Positions 9,607-18,269 of a stretch of DNA of 64,000 nucleotides are shown piece by piece. Origin of the DNA: Lachnospiraceae bacterium (GTDB lineage Bacteria > Bacillota > Clostridia > Lachnospirales > Lachnospiraceae); assembly GCA_024681595.1 (NCBI GenBank), contig JAILAN010000027.1, positions 21,140 to 85,139 on the forward strand. The letters run 5' to 3'. Both the position numbers and the translations under genes were made by a program. How positions within the stretch are numbered: the stretch's first letter is position 1; every line of letters starts with the position of its first letter. A model generated the notes under the pieces. It did not search any database. It had not been told where the DNA came from and saw nothing but the letters and a program-made list of their open reading frames with translations.

Positions 9607-10186
9607 TGATTCTTAAAACCTGCCTTTCGGAAACAATAAGGTCCATTTTTACATCGTTATGATCATGTGGTATTTCTTCGTCCATTATCTGCATATCATA
9701 GCTGACTGCAGTCTTAATGAGTTTATCATATCTTTTCAAAAAACGATCATAAAATCCTTTACCATATCCCATCCTGTTTCCCGACCGATCAAATACTGAC
9801 CCGGGAACTATGACCATAGTCGTATTATTCTGCATGTTTGCAGTATAACGTCTCAGTGCATCCGGTGCAGGTTCCAAAATCCCCTGATATCCGGGTTTAA
9901 GATCCGTCATATCATCAATCCTGAAAAAAGAGATATCAAGCCCTTCAACTCTTGGACAATATACCTTTTTACCTTCGGACAAAGCCTTTTTAATATAAGG
10001 TCTGGTCATGACTTCGCTTCTGTAATCAACATAAAAAAGCAGGGTATCTGCTTCTATATATTCATTAAGCTCCGATAAAGACGCAAAAATCTCACAGCTT
10101 AAAGATTCTCTGAGGGAAAGCTGCATCCGATCTCTTTTATCAAGAGTTTTAAGTCTCATTTGATTCTTCAGACTGATATCACTCAC
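9599..10186 (-). CDS. 5-formyltetrahydrofolate cyclo-ligase
   Basis: 195-aa enzyme that converts 5-formyl-THF to 5,10-methenyl-THF using ATP, returning stored folate to one-carbon metabolism. Family marks are the substrate loop YVDYRSEVMTRPYI (about 52-66), PGSVFDRSGNRMGYGKGFYDRFL near 130-150 with the GYGKGFYDR signature, and the closing DLIVSE. The start is a GTG at 10186 four nt after AGGTGAT, which also supplies the stop of the upstream FAD gene. It overlaps proA by 8 bp. Known as YgfA/FAU1/MTHFS. Confidence 0.93.
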   Translation of the reverse strand: MSDISLKNQMRLKTLDKRDRMQLSLRESLSCEIFASLSELNEYIEADTLLFYVDYRSEVMTRPYIKKALSEGKKVYCPRVEGLDISFFRIDDMTDLKPGYQGILEPAPDALRRYTANMQNNTTMVIVPGSVFDRSGNRMGYGKGFYDRFLKRYDKLIKTAVSYDMQIMDEEIPHDHNDVKMDLIVSERQVLRING

Positions 10187-10190
10187 TTTA

Positions 10191-11798
10191 TCACCTGTTG
10201 ATATGATTATTTGAAACGATCGATCCTGCTACATATTCTGCTGTCCTGATTCCGTCTGTAGCTGCACTCATAATGCCACCTGCGTATCCTGCTCCTTCAC
10301 CGCAGACATAGAGCTTGTTTATGCTTGACTGTCCGTCATGTCCCCTTAGCATTCTGATGGGCGAGGATGTTCTGCTTTCAACCGCATATAATGTAGCGTC
10401 ATCTGAAGCAAAACCGGGAATTATGCTGTCGAAATGATCAATTCCCTCGATTATGTCTTTCCTGATATGATCGGGCAGAATATCTCTTATATCGGCATGC
10501 TTTACACAGCCTTTCACACAGTCAAAATCTGATTCTTCAGTTTGACTGATTTTATCGAATGTTCCGTCATTTTTGTATTCAGAATAGTATTGAGCCGGTA
10601 TGCATCCATGACCCGCATAGTATGCTTTTTTTTCGATATCCTGCTGAAAGTACATTCCGTTTAAGACATCATCATCTCTCATGTAATCTCCAGGCTCGAC
10701 AGTAACAACTATAGCACTGTTCGATCTAAATGAATTTCTCCCCGAATAACTCATGCCGTTAACAGCAAGCATTCCATCAGACGAAGATGCATTTACAACA
10801 TATCCTCCCGGACACATGCAGAAAGAATATACTCCTCTTCCATCTTGACATATGTATGTAAGCTTATAGGATTCATTTTTCAGTTTATCATCATAATCAG
10901 ATCCGTAAACATAACGGTTTATCACAGAGCATTTGTGTGATATCCGAAGCCCGACTGCAAAGCCCTTGGGTTCAAGCTTCATGCCATACTCTTTGAGTTT
11001 GATAAACGTATCTCTGGCGCTGTGTCCGACGGACAGGACAACCGAATCACTATCTATCATGTTTCCGTTTATACTGATCGCATTTACGGTGTTATCGGAA
11101 ATGTACAATCCATCAAGAAGTGAGCGAAAATGAACCTCTCCTCCGAGAGAGATTATCTCATTCCTGATACCCTTAACTATCCTGACAAGAACATCGGTTC
11201 CGACATGAGGGTGGAAATCCGTCAAAATATCTTTGTCTGCACCGTGTGTGACAAGATCATTCAAAACAGCTCTCATCATTCCATTCCTGTCTTTGACCTG
11301 AGTATTTAATTTACCGTCGGAAAAAGTACCGGCTCCGCCCTCACCGAACTGAACGTTGGATACAGGATCGAGCTTGCCTTCATTCCAGAATTGATTTACT
11401 GCCTTTATCCTGTTATCCGCATCATAACCTCTTTCATAAACGACAGGTCTTAATCCGGCTCTTGCAAGATACAGAGCACAGAACATTCCCGCAGGGCCAA
11501 AGCCTATGATGATAGGTCTTTTATCATCACTGACAGATATATCACAAAATGGGAAAACATATTTTTTAATATCAGTTTTAATAATCCCGGGATTACGTTT
11601 TAAGATCAGATCTTCCCTGTCGGAAAAAATATCAATCGTATAGCAGTAGAAAATATCAGGTTTCTTTCTGGCGTCGAGCGATCTTTTATGGATGTTGTAT
11701 TCATATGAGATTCCACGTCCGATAATCTTTGATATCTTATTGCTAAGATCTTCAGATGTATGATTGACGGGAAGACGAAGTTCATTGATCCTAAGCAT
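10191..11798 (-). CDS. FAD-dependent dehydrogenase of the COG2509 type
   Basis: 535-aa cytoplasmic flavoprotein of unknown physiological role. An N-terminal domain of about 90 residues precedes the dinucleotide-binding motif GFGPAGMFCALYLARAG (about 98-114) followed by VVYERG. Other visible segments are QFGEGGAGTFSDGKL, VGHSARDTF (the GD/NAD-binding-like step), MCPGGYVVNASSS and the C-terminal FAD contact CGEGAGYAGGIMSAATDG. This layout matches the conserved but uncharacterised Firmicutes family annotated as NAD(P)/FAD-dependent oxidoreductase. It is squeezed between a lipid II/polysaccharide flippase-like gene (2 bp) and the folate gene (4 bp). No ribosome site is evident before its ATG. Confidence 0.85.
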   Translation of the reverse strand: MLRINELRLPVNHTSEDLSNKISKIIGRGISYEYNIHKRSLDARKKPDIFYCYTIDIFSDREDLILKRNPGIIKTDIKKYVFPFCDISVSDDKRPIIIGFGPAGMFCALYLARAGLRPVVYERGYDADNRIKAVNQFWNEGKLDPVSNVQFGEGGAGTFSDGKLNTQVKDRNGMMRAVLNDLVTHGADKDILTDFHPHVGTDVLVRIVKGIRNEIISLGGEVHFRSLLDGLYISDNTVNAISINGNMIDSDSVVLSVGHSARDTFIKLKEYGMKLEPKGFAVGLRISHKCSVINRYVYGSDYDDKLKNESYKLTYICQDGRGVYSFCMCPGGYVVNASSSDGMLAVNGMSYSGRNSFRSNSAIVVTVEPGDYMRDDDVLNGMYFQQDIEKKAYYAGHGCIPAQYYSEYKNDGTFDKISQTEESDFDCVKGCVKHADIRDILPDHIRKDIIEGIDHFDSIIPGFASDDATLYAVESRTSSPIRMLRGHDGQSSINKLYVCGEGAGYAGGIMSAATDGIRTAEYVAGSIVSNNHINR

Positions 11799-11799
11799 A

Positions 11800-13413
11800 T
11801 CAAATCAGATTAAAAGTTCTACCGATAACCAAAATGAAACGTCCAAGCGGACTGACCTCGAGTTCTTCTTCCTGATATCCTTTAAGCGCCAGCAATATAA
11901 CAACATAAAGAAGACTGCAGAGTGCAAATACTATTACAAACGATATACTCTTGCCCACAAGAGGACTGATAACTTTATTAAGGAGCATTCCGATAAGTGC
12001 GCTTACCAGTGCTCCTATCATCGACACAACAAATGTCCTGAACCACTCCTGTGTATACTGGAAAGTTCTTGAAATAAAGACAAAACTGACAAAAGCGATT
12101 ATCGCATAGAATATAAGGTCCGCTATTATCAATCCTATAACAGACAGATTAAACGTGCAGATCATCAAAAAAGCCAGAATGATATGTACAACAAAAGCCA
12201 AAGCTGAAATCCCCAGGGAAAAAGCGTAATTCTGCATGCTGATCATCATTTCAGTGAATATTACCGTATAAATGGCAAATATTATACATAATGACTGAAG
12301 CTGTAGATACAATGCTGTCTGTTCTCCGCTCGAAACATATAACGTATCAAGAATATTATCTGCCAGAACAGCCACCATGGCCGAAACGAAAAAAGCAAGC
12401 GCGGAGCATCTGTGTATCATGAATTTGAGTTTCTCACGGGCATTTCTGTACTCTTCTTTTTTTATCGCTCCAATAGCTTTGCGAATATAGGGATACGCAA
12501 AAACGCAGATAGTAAAAACGATGATCCCTGTTATTGAATAAGCTTTTCCGTAATATTCTCCAAAAGCAAAATCCAATGAAGTATCTTCAGATCCGTTCTT
12601 GAAAATAAGCGCTATATTAAGCACCTGCACCAGAACAAATATCAGAAAGAGGGCAAAAGGAAGAAGTGCCGTGGCAGCAAGATTTATGACCAGTTGTAAA
12701 GGCGAATCAACAACCTTGGAGTAATCCCTGGAATTGCCAAGAGATGACCTGTGCTTAAAAAGGTACTGCATGACCAGAACATGTATAAGGCAGACAAAAC
12801 TGGCACATAAAATGCCGGCTGATGCACCCATTGCTCCGTACGAATATGCAAACTCTTCATTTCTTAAAAGTTCTGATACTCTCTGCCCGTAAACAGAACA
12901 TACATAGCCTATTAAAGAACCTGATATCGCATATGTTATGACAAACAGTATCAGAGAAAATGACAGAACAGAAGTCTGATTCATACCTTTAAAATATCCC
13001 TTTACCGCGCCTGAAAAAACATACATGGGGATAGCCGGCAAAATAAGATAATATGACATATAAGACAGGTGCAGGTGAAAAAATCTGTTTACAAGAACAT
13101 TCATTAAAAGCAGAAGTATCAGACTCATAATGATGCCGACCGCAAATGAATATACCATAGCATACCTCGATACATTACGGGCGTTAGTATATTGCTGCCT
13201 CATCATCCTGTTTTCGACCATTGAAGCGCATGCCTCCTCTATAGCAAATGATGAAGCGCCTGCAAGTAGAAAAAACAGTTCATTGGCAAGTGAAAAATAG
13301 CATACTCCTTTAGAGCCTATGATCCGCACCAATACCAGTCTGAATATCAGTACAAAAACAAAGGCTAAGAGGAGCAATATGAAGCTTGAACTCTTTCTTT
13401 TAGTTTTTGCCAT
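11800..13413 (-). CDS. MATE/MOP-superfamily flippase-like membrane protein (SpoVB/MurJ/oligosaccharide flippase type)
   Basis: 537 aa with about 14 hydrophobic helices spread over the full length, beginning with a basic tail and a helix at about 13-30. The AIEEACASMVENR stretch after helix 2 and GAVKGYFKGMNQTSVLSFS near residue 133-150 resemble the SpoVB/MurJ branch of the MOP exporters, which flip lipid-linked sugars across the membrane. The precise substrate (lipid II, teichoic or capsular precursor) cannot be decided. It follows the PgpH-like gene by 6 bp in the place where ybeY would usually be found. No clear ribosome site; a TAAGAT hexamer is 8 nt before the ATG. Confidence 0.75.
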   Translation of the reverse strand: MAKTKRKSSSFILLLLAFVFVLIFRLVLVRIIGSKGVCYFSLANELFFLLAGASSFAIEEACASMVENRMMRQQYTNARNVSRYAMVYSFAVGIIMSLILLLLMNVLVNRFFHLHLSYMSYYLILPAIPMYVFSGAVKGYFKGMNQTSVLSFSLILFVITYAISGSLIGYVCSVYGQRVSELLRNEEFAYSYGAMGASAGILCASFVCLIHVLVMQYLFKHRSSLGNSRDYSKVVDSPLQLVINLAATALLPFALFLIFVLVQVLNIALIFKNGSEDTSLDFAFGEYYGKAYSITGIIVFTICVFAYPYIRKAIGAIKKEEYRNAREKLKFMIHRCSALAFFVSAMVAVLADNILDTLYVSSGEQTALYLQLQSLCIIFAIYTVIFTEMMISMQNYAFSLGISALAFVVHIILAFLMICTFNLSVIGLIIADLIFYAIIAFVSFVFISRTFQYTQEWFRTFVVSMIGALVSALIGMLLNKVISPLVGKSISFVIVFALCSLLYVVILLALKGYQEEELEVSPLGRFILVIGRTFNLI

Positions 13414-13419
13414 ATTGAT

Positions 13420-14622
13420 TTATCTTAAAAAATCATAAAACAGTTTTTCTTCTCCAAGAGTCTTACGTATGATGTTAATATCCTCAAATGTAAGCTTGGA
13501 ATTTGAAAAGATCCCGCTTTCGATCTTTTTGTCGATTATAGTATCGATCAATTTATCATAGTTGATCCTGGCATCTTTATCTTTGGAAAAAAGGTAGCTG
13601 ATAGATGAAATAACGGTTTCAGCTATAACCAGAACAGCTGTATTTCTGGAAAAGACTCCTTCATCTTTGGAACTGTAATATTCTCTCATCAGATCTATGA
13701 CCTCTTCGGGGAGCATATGTTCCTGCATCAATCCATAAGTGTTTTCCCAATTGTTTTCCCCCCTTAATGAACCTATCCTGTGATAAAAGCCCAAAGCTTT
13801 GGTGAGTTTTTCATCGAGTCCCAGCTTAATTGCAAGTTTGGAACACAATACAGCCGTATAGATTGAATGATCATAATCCTCTTTCGAGTAATTCTTAAGA
13901 TCAGACAGCAATTCAAATTCCGGATCCAGGATATCCATATATCGATCATCCTTTTTAAATACAAAAGTAAAACTGATGACTTTAAGAAAGATCAGGATCA
14001 AAATCACGCATATCAGGACGTTGACAAACGGAATAAAAAACAGATCAAAACCAAAAGTCCTGTTTGAAAAAAGGATACTGGTCATACAAAGGCATACAAA
14101 CTGTGAAAAAACCGACACAGCCATAGGGATCAGTATCCTGAAATCTTCATTTACAGTCGAGAACATCATCACGCAGATGATAGCCGGAACCAGAAAGGCA
14201 ATCAAAAAGCCAAAAGATGGCTCTTTTGAAAGCAACTCACAGACTACAAGTAACGTAGTACCGGCACTGAGCGATGATATCTCATCGGAAACCATGGTAA
14301 GAGCAACAAACAGGACCAGATATGGTCTCCCATATTCCGATATCAAAGGAAATACTGCACAAATCAAAACTCCGGCAGTATAAACCGCGTAAAAACGCCA
14401 GGGATGCTTCTCATTATCAAAAAGCAGTCTTTTACTGATCCTCTGTCTTTCATATGCAAAAACAATGCCGGTCAGCATCACTGTGAATGCAATGGTATTG
14501 CCGGCTATCCTGTCAGTTGTAAATCCGTATAATATTGAAGAGACGACCACTATTATCGGACATAATACGACCGTCAACCATGTATATAATGTACTAGCTT
14601 TGCTTTTTTCTGTTTCTTCCAT
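13420..14622 (-). CDS. Degenerate PgpH-like membrane HD-domain protein
   Basis: 400 aa: about seven hydrophobic helices (residues 14-220) then a cytoplasmic HD-like domain (230-400). Its place just after phoH is where PgpH, the 7TM-HD c-di-AMP phosphodiesterase, is normally encoded, and the sequence DYDHSIYTAVLCSKLAIKLG ... ALGFYHRIG aligns with the PgpH core. His252 and His281 are kept, but the aspartate of the HD pair is Arg282, the later His-His step is replaced by MREYYSSKD, and the final conserved Asp is Glu335. The large extracytoplasmic domain of PgpH (about 270 aa) is absent. I infer a catalytically dead, shortened homologue, possibly a nucleotide sensor. It overlaps phoH by 29 bp. 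Confidence 0.7.
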   Translation of the reverse strand: MEETEKSKASTLYTWLTVVLCPIIVVVSSILYGFTTDRIAGNTIAFTVMLTGIVFAYERQRISKRLLFDNEKHPWRFYAVYTAGVLICAVFPLISEYGRPYLVLFVALTMVSDEISSLSAGTTLLVVCELLSKEPSFGFLIAFLVPAIICVMMFSTVNEDFRILIPMAVSVFSQFVCLCMTSILFSNRTFGFDLFFIPFVNVLICVILILIFLKVISFTFVFKKDDRYMDILDPEFELLSDLKNYSKEDYDHSIYTAVLCSKLAIKLGLDEKLTKALGFYHRIGSLRGENNWENTYGLMQEHMLPEEVIDLMREYYSSKDEGVFSRNTAVLVIAETVISSISYLFSKDKDARINYDKLIDTIIDKKIESGIFSNSKLTFEDINIIRKTLGEEKLFYDFLR

Positions 14623-15610
14623 TTACGGAATTATCCTTGTTTTTCTTTTTTGTCAGTTTCAGTTCATAATCCTCGTATGCTTTTACGATCTTCTGAACCA
14701 GCGGATGTCTGACAACGTCCTTTGAAGTGAGATTAATAAATGAGATACCCTCAACGCGATTTAATACCCTCTGAGCGATATCCAAACCGGATACAACGTC
14801 ACGGGGAAGATCCTTCTGGGTATCATCACCGGTGACGACAACTTTGGATCCAAAACCGATCCTTGTCAGGAACATTTTCATCTGTGCCTGAGTAGTATTC
14901 TGGGCTTCATCCAGAATAATGTATGCATTATCAAGGGTTCGTCCTCTCATGTAGGCCAATGGTGCGACCTCTATGAGTCCTTTTTCCATATTTCTGAGGA
15001 ACGATTCCGCTCCCATTATCTGATACAGAGCGTCATATAAAGGGCGAAGGTAGGGATCGACCTTTGACTGAAGATCGCCCGGCAAAAAACCAAGCTTCTC
15101 ACCTGCTTCTATTGCGGGACGTGTTAGTATTATCCTTTCAACTTCACCTGCTTTGAATGCCGTAATCGCCATTGCCATTGCAAGATAGGTCTTGCCTGTT
15201 CCTGCAGGACCGATGCCAAATACGATCATGTTTTTTTTGATGGCCTCTACGTACTTCATCTGTCCTAATGTCTTGGGCTTTACAGGTCTTCCGGATACGG
15301 TATGGCAGATTATCTCTTCACCGATATCAAGGATAGAGCCGGAACTGTCTTCTTCTTTTAATGAAATTGCATAATCTATCTTTTGCTCGTCTATTGTATT
15401 ACCTCTTTCAGACAATTTGATAAGGTCATCTATCATTTTGCATGCATCCCGGACACTGTTCTCGTCCCCGTTGATCTTAAGGCTTCCGTTTCGGTCAACG
15501 ATATCTACATTAAGTTCTTTTTCAATCTTTTTAATATGACAGTCGAACTGCCCGAAGACATTTTTCAGGTCTTCGCTGTTCAACTCCGATAAAGAATACA
15601 CTGTTTCCAT
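14594..15610 (-). CDS. phoH: PhoH-like ATPase
   Basis: 338 aa. Residues 10-75 form a KH-like/PIN-associated N-terminal part (KKIEKELNVDIVDRNGSLKING), and about 115-320 the PhoH P-loop ATPase with Walker A GIGPAGTGKTYLAMAMA and Walker B NAYIILDEAQNTT. The family (YbeZ/PhoH) is linked to RNA metabolism and to YbeY-dependent ribosome maturation; the exact activity is not established. The start at 15610 has a GGAAG site. It is followed by the PgpH-like gene with a 29-bp overlap, as in the common phoH-pgpH-ybeY order, but ybeY is missing from this window. Confidence 0.92.
   Translation of the reverse strand: METVYSLSELNSEDLKNVFGQFDCHIKKIEKELNVDIVDRNGSLKINGDENSVRDACKMIDDLIKLSERGNTIDEQKIDYAISLKEEDSSGSILDIGEEIICHTVSGRPVKPKTLGQMKYVEAIKKNMIVFGIGPAGTGKTYLAMAMAITAFKAGEVERIILTRPAIEAGEKLGFLPGDLQSKVDPYLRPLYDALYQIMGAESFLRNMEKGLIEVAPLAYMRGRTLDNAYIILDEAQNTTQAQMKMFLTRIGFGSKVVVTGDDTQKDLPRDVVSGLDIAQRVLNRVEGISFINLTSKDVVRHPLVQKIVKAYEDYELKLTKKKNKDNSVNGRNRKKQS
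14630..14656 (-). promoter_or_regulatory. Possible internal promoter for the PgpH-like gene, near-leaderless geometry
   Basis: Inside the end of phoH, a GATAAT hexamer (14630-14635) ends 7 nt before the ATG of the PgpH-like gene, with CTGACA 15 bp upstream (14651-14656). No ribosome site lies at a normal distance. The spacing is one or two bases short of ideal and the site is inside a coding region, so this is only suggestive. Confidence 0.3.
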
Positions 15611-15620
15611 CTGTCAGTAT

Positions 15621-16283
15621 TTAAACTTCCCGTTCAAAAATATCGGGATATATCTCTTCTATGATCCTGTCTACATATGCTCCGTCAAGATTCATATACT
15701 GATTGTTGATCATATCCTTAAGTTCACTGATCCTGCCAAAATATCTTAACTCCTCAGTTTCATCGGTAAAACCGATCCTGGAATCCATTTGTGCTTTATC
15801 AACATTTTCAACGAGCCACTTTTTTATCGTTTCGGTAAGATTATTCTCGGAATAAGCCTTATTCATAAACAATCTGGAATTGCGCATTGAAACAAAGCCC
15901 ATAATGAGGAACAGGAAGAACAATACCCCCATAACACCACAGACCATATATTTGCCTGAAGGTGTAAGGGAATTAGGTATATATCCCAGAAAATAAGCAA
16001 TATCAGTAACAAACCCTACTGCTCCTACCAGAATGAGAATGTAAGCGCTGCTTTTGTTTTCTCTGGCTCTTTCTTCATTATTAACGTACAGTTCTACTTT
16101 TTGAGCCGGTTTTTCAACCTCATCCTGATCGTTATACAGCATACGGAGGAGCTGGTTTGGGTCTATTGACTGCTCCTTATCATCACAAACTAAAGAGAGG
16201 TCGTCGACCAGTTCGCACTCACAATCGGGACAAACTGTGACACCCTCTCTGTATTCATACCTGCATTTAGGACACCAAGCCAT
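15621..16283 (-). CDS. Zinc-ribbon membrane protein of unknown function
   Basis: 220 aa. The N-terminus is a zinc ribbon with Cys4, Cys7, Cys18 and Cys21. A charged segment follows, then two hydrophobic helices (about 78-100 and 112-134), and a C-terminal cytoplasmic tail of about 85 residues with a helical character (RFGRISELKDMINNQYMN-like). Such DUF2007-like ribbon proteins are common in Clostridia, with no known role. A good GGGAGG site is 7 nt before the ATG at 16283. It is 10 bp upstream of phoH and probably shares its transcript. I do not recognise a specific family. Confidence 0.7.
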   Translation of the reverse strand: MAWCPKCRYEYREGVTVCPDCECELVDDLSLVCDDKEQSIDPNQLLRMLYNDQDEVEKPAQKVELYVNNEERARENKSSAYILILVGAVGFVTDIAYFLGYIPNSLTPSGKYMVCGVMGVLFFLFLIMGFVSMRNSRLFMNKAYSENNLTETIKKWLVENVDKAQMDSRIGFTDETEELRYFGRISELKDMINNQYMNLDGAYVDRIIEEIYPDIFEREV

Positions 16284-16363
16284 GTGAATCCCTCCCCAAA
16301 AGCCAAATTACACTAAGTATTATTTTAGCATTGAAGAGGCTATTATTCCACATTTTTTTGTGG

Positions 16364-17503
16364 TTATTCATAGGAAATGACGCCTATATTCTTGTTATCT
16401 TTTTCGGATATCCACATATAGCTGTCAGGGTTCTCTCTGTCAGTCATGACCGGACCTCGCTTGAGATTGTCCCTGCTTTCTGAAATATACTCAAAAGACC
16501 CGTTTTTTGCCATGCCTTCCCAGTCATGGTAATCTCCGTCCTTGTCTGTTGAAGTGCAATATACACTGCCATCTATCAGCCCGTCCTTGTATGAGCAGAT
16601 GTAGTTGGTTATATAATTCTTATTCGGACTTAACAGCTCGGATCTGTATTCATAATGATCCTGCCCCTGCCCGTTGGGCTTATCATTTTTAAATTCGCCC
16701 TGATACTCATGATAGACCAGTTTATCACGTGTATCGGATTCATCATGTATATGAAAATGAACCCATTTACCGGAACCGCTCCTTTGTCCGTGGACAAAAT
16801 CTCCGTAATAATACCGGTTATCGGAATATACCGCTATCCCTTTACCGTCAGGCCGTCCTTCGCCGTCTACATCACCGTAGTAATAACAATCCTCATTGGT
16901 AAAATTCAGGGAATACGACATAGCTATATACCGGTCAAGATATGCCAGATCTTTTATTGCCTCATTATGGTTCTCGGAAAAATAGCCTTCCATTTCCTTT
17001 AGATTGGATTTGGTATCGAACTTAACCTTTGTGTAGTCCTTTTTACCGGTTTCCATTGGCAAACCGTGAACAGCAAACCCGTTATCATCTTCAGTGTTTT
17101 CTGAAGCATCCGTCATATTTGGGTCTGTTTCAATACCGGGAGTAGGAATATCCTGGGAGTTTACTGTAGCAGAAGCTGTGGGTTTCGGTGTGATCACCGG
17201 TTCGGCAGTCGGAAGATCCGATTCTACTTTTGAATAATCGATTATATTGTTTTGAAGATCTTCGGCATTATCATTCTTATTCTTTTTGATATTAAGAATG
17301 ACCAGTAATAGAATAATACACAGTAAAAAAACACCGGCAAGCAAAGCAAATCTTATCAAATATCCTTTTTTGCTCTCTTCTTTGAAATATTCGTCTTCAA
17401 AGAGCTCCTCCGATGATTTTTCATTATTCAAAGAATCATCTGCTTCACTATCAAGATCCTGTATATTTAATTCTTCATCAATTTCATCTTCATATTTGGA
17501 CAT
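16364..17503 (-). CDS. Single-pass membrane protein with MORN-like repeats
   Basis: 379 aa. Residues 1-46 are very acidic and cytoplasmic, 49-71 are one transmembrane helix, 80-160 a Ser/Thr/Pro-rich linker, and from about 205 there are MORN-type repeats: YYYGDVDGEGRPDGKGIAVY, YYYGDFVHGQRSGSGKWV and YQGEFKNDKPNGQG. MORN repeats form elongated beta-hairpin sheets that bind lipids or proteins; in bacteria their roles are mostly unknown. With basic residues following the helix the orientation is not certain. GGAG lies 6 nt before the ATG. It has its own 110-bp upstream gap after yraN. Confidence 0.75.
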   Translation of the reverse strand: MSKYEDEIDEELNIQDLDSEADDSLNNEKSSEELFEDEYFKEESKKGYLIRFALLAGVFLLCIILLLVILNIKKNKNDNAEDLQNNIIDYSKVESDLPTAEPVITPKPTASATVNSQDIPTPGIETDPNMTDASENTEDDNGFAVHGLPMETGKKDYTKVKFDTKSNLKEMEGYFSENHNEAIKDLAYLDRYIAMSYSLNFTNEDCYYYGDVDGEGRPDGKGIAVYSDNRYYYGDFVHGQRSGSGKWVHFHIHDESDTRDKLVYHEYQGEFKNDKPNGQGQDHYEYRSELLSPNKNYITNYICSYKDGLIDGSVYCTSTDKDGDYHDWEGMAKNGSFEYISESRDNLKRGPVMTDRENPDSYMWISEKDNKNIGVISYE

Positions 17504-17613
17504 ATTAATCTCCGATCAACAAAATGATAATATATGGCAACAGCCTGACACATAGAATATGATATCTGAAAATTATTAACTGGGGAAAATAAAATCCTTA
17601 AGATTTTCTTAAA

Positions 17614-17967
17614 TCAGCACTGATACTCAAATGCATTTTCATAATAAGATATATCATCACCAAGGATGCAGGCAACATCAAATCTCATCTGCAGATTCGA
17701 GAACTGCCGGTGTGAGCTAATATAATATGCAGAAGTTTTGCATATTTTTCTGACTTTTGAGGGACTGATGGCTTCTTCAGGAAATCCGGTTTTGGAATCC
17801 TTCCTGTATTTGACTTCAACGAAGCATATATTTCCATCCTTTAACGCAATGATGTCTATTTCGCCGTATCTTGAATAAAAATTCCGATCCAGAATTGTAT
17901 ATCCGCAATGGATCAAATGATCACATACCTTGTTTTCATAAACAGAGCCGGTTTTTCTATTGTTCAA
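17614..17967 (-). CDS. yraN: YraN family (UPF0102) putative endonuclease-fold protein
   Basis: 117 aa, usual length for the family. The PD-(D/E)XK-like core is seen as GEIDIIALKDGNICFVEVKYRK, with Glu-x-Lys at about 51-53 and Asp in EIDII. The start is a TTG at 17967, 7 nt after AAGGA located within the end of the upstream gene; no better ATG exists and the N-terminus NNRKTGSVYEN matches the family start. Its cellular job is not established, although the fold suggests Holliday-junction resolvase-like DNA processing. It closes the rnhB-ylqG-ylqH-yraN run. Confidence 0.9.
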   Translation of the reverse strand: MNNRKTGSVYENKVCDHLIHCGYTILDRNFYSRYGEIDIIALKDGNICFVEVKYRKDSKTGFPEEAISPSKVRKICKTSAYYISSHRQFSNLQMRFDVACILGDDISYYENAFEYQC

Positions 17968-17969
17968 AT

Positions 17970-18269
17970 CTATTTCCTTTTTGCTGCATCTATTTTGGCC
18001 TTTACCTTATCCATTGCATCAACGAATATCAGGATCTCTGCAACAACTTCATATAATTCGGGAGGAATCATATCCCCGATCTCCAGTTTGGACAGAGTAT
18101 CAGCCAGTTTATCATCTCTGTGAACCGCGACATTTGACTCTTTAGCCTTTTCGATAATACGTTCAGCCAGAGCTCCTTTACCTGAAGCAATGACTTTGGG
18201 GGCATCTTCGTCCGGATCATATGACAGCGCAACAGCTGTTTTTATTTTTTTCTTTTCATCTTTCATCAT
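17970..18269 (-). CDS. FlhB C-terminal-domain-like protein (YlqH/EscU family)
   Basis: 99 aa, equal to only the cytoplasmic tail of the flagellar export switch protein FlhB. The segment VALSYDPDEDAPKVIASGKG ... AERIIEKAKESNVAVHRDD ... IGDMIPPELYEVVAEIL matches the post-cleavage domain of FlhB. The self-cleaving NPTH motif that precedes this segment in FlhB is absent. Its ATG overlaps the stop of the FliK-like gene (TGATG). In B. subtilis the equivalent pair ylqG-ylqH sits next to rnhB outside the flagellar operon, exactly as here. Role unknown; perhaps export-gate modulation. Confidence 0.85.
   Translation of the reverse strand: MMKDEKKKIKTAVALSYDPDEDAPKVIASGKGALAERIIEKAKESNVAVHRDDKLADTLSKLEIGDMIPPELYEVVAEILIFVDAMDKVKAKIDAAKRK

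Noticed and set aside
16340..16363. CCAC-A7-T-GTGG hairpin after the MORN gene
   Set aside because: Only four stem pairs and no following T-tract.
17580..17613. AT-rich inverted repeat after yraN with a following T-rich stretch
   Set aside because: The stem is six AT-dominated pairs with almost no GC, too weak to call a terminator.
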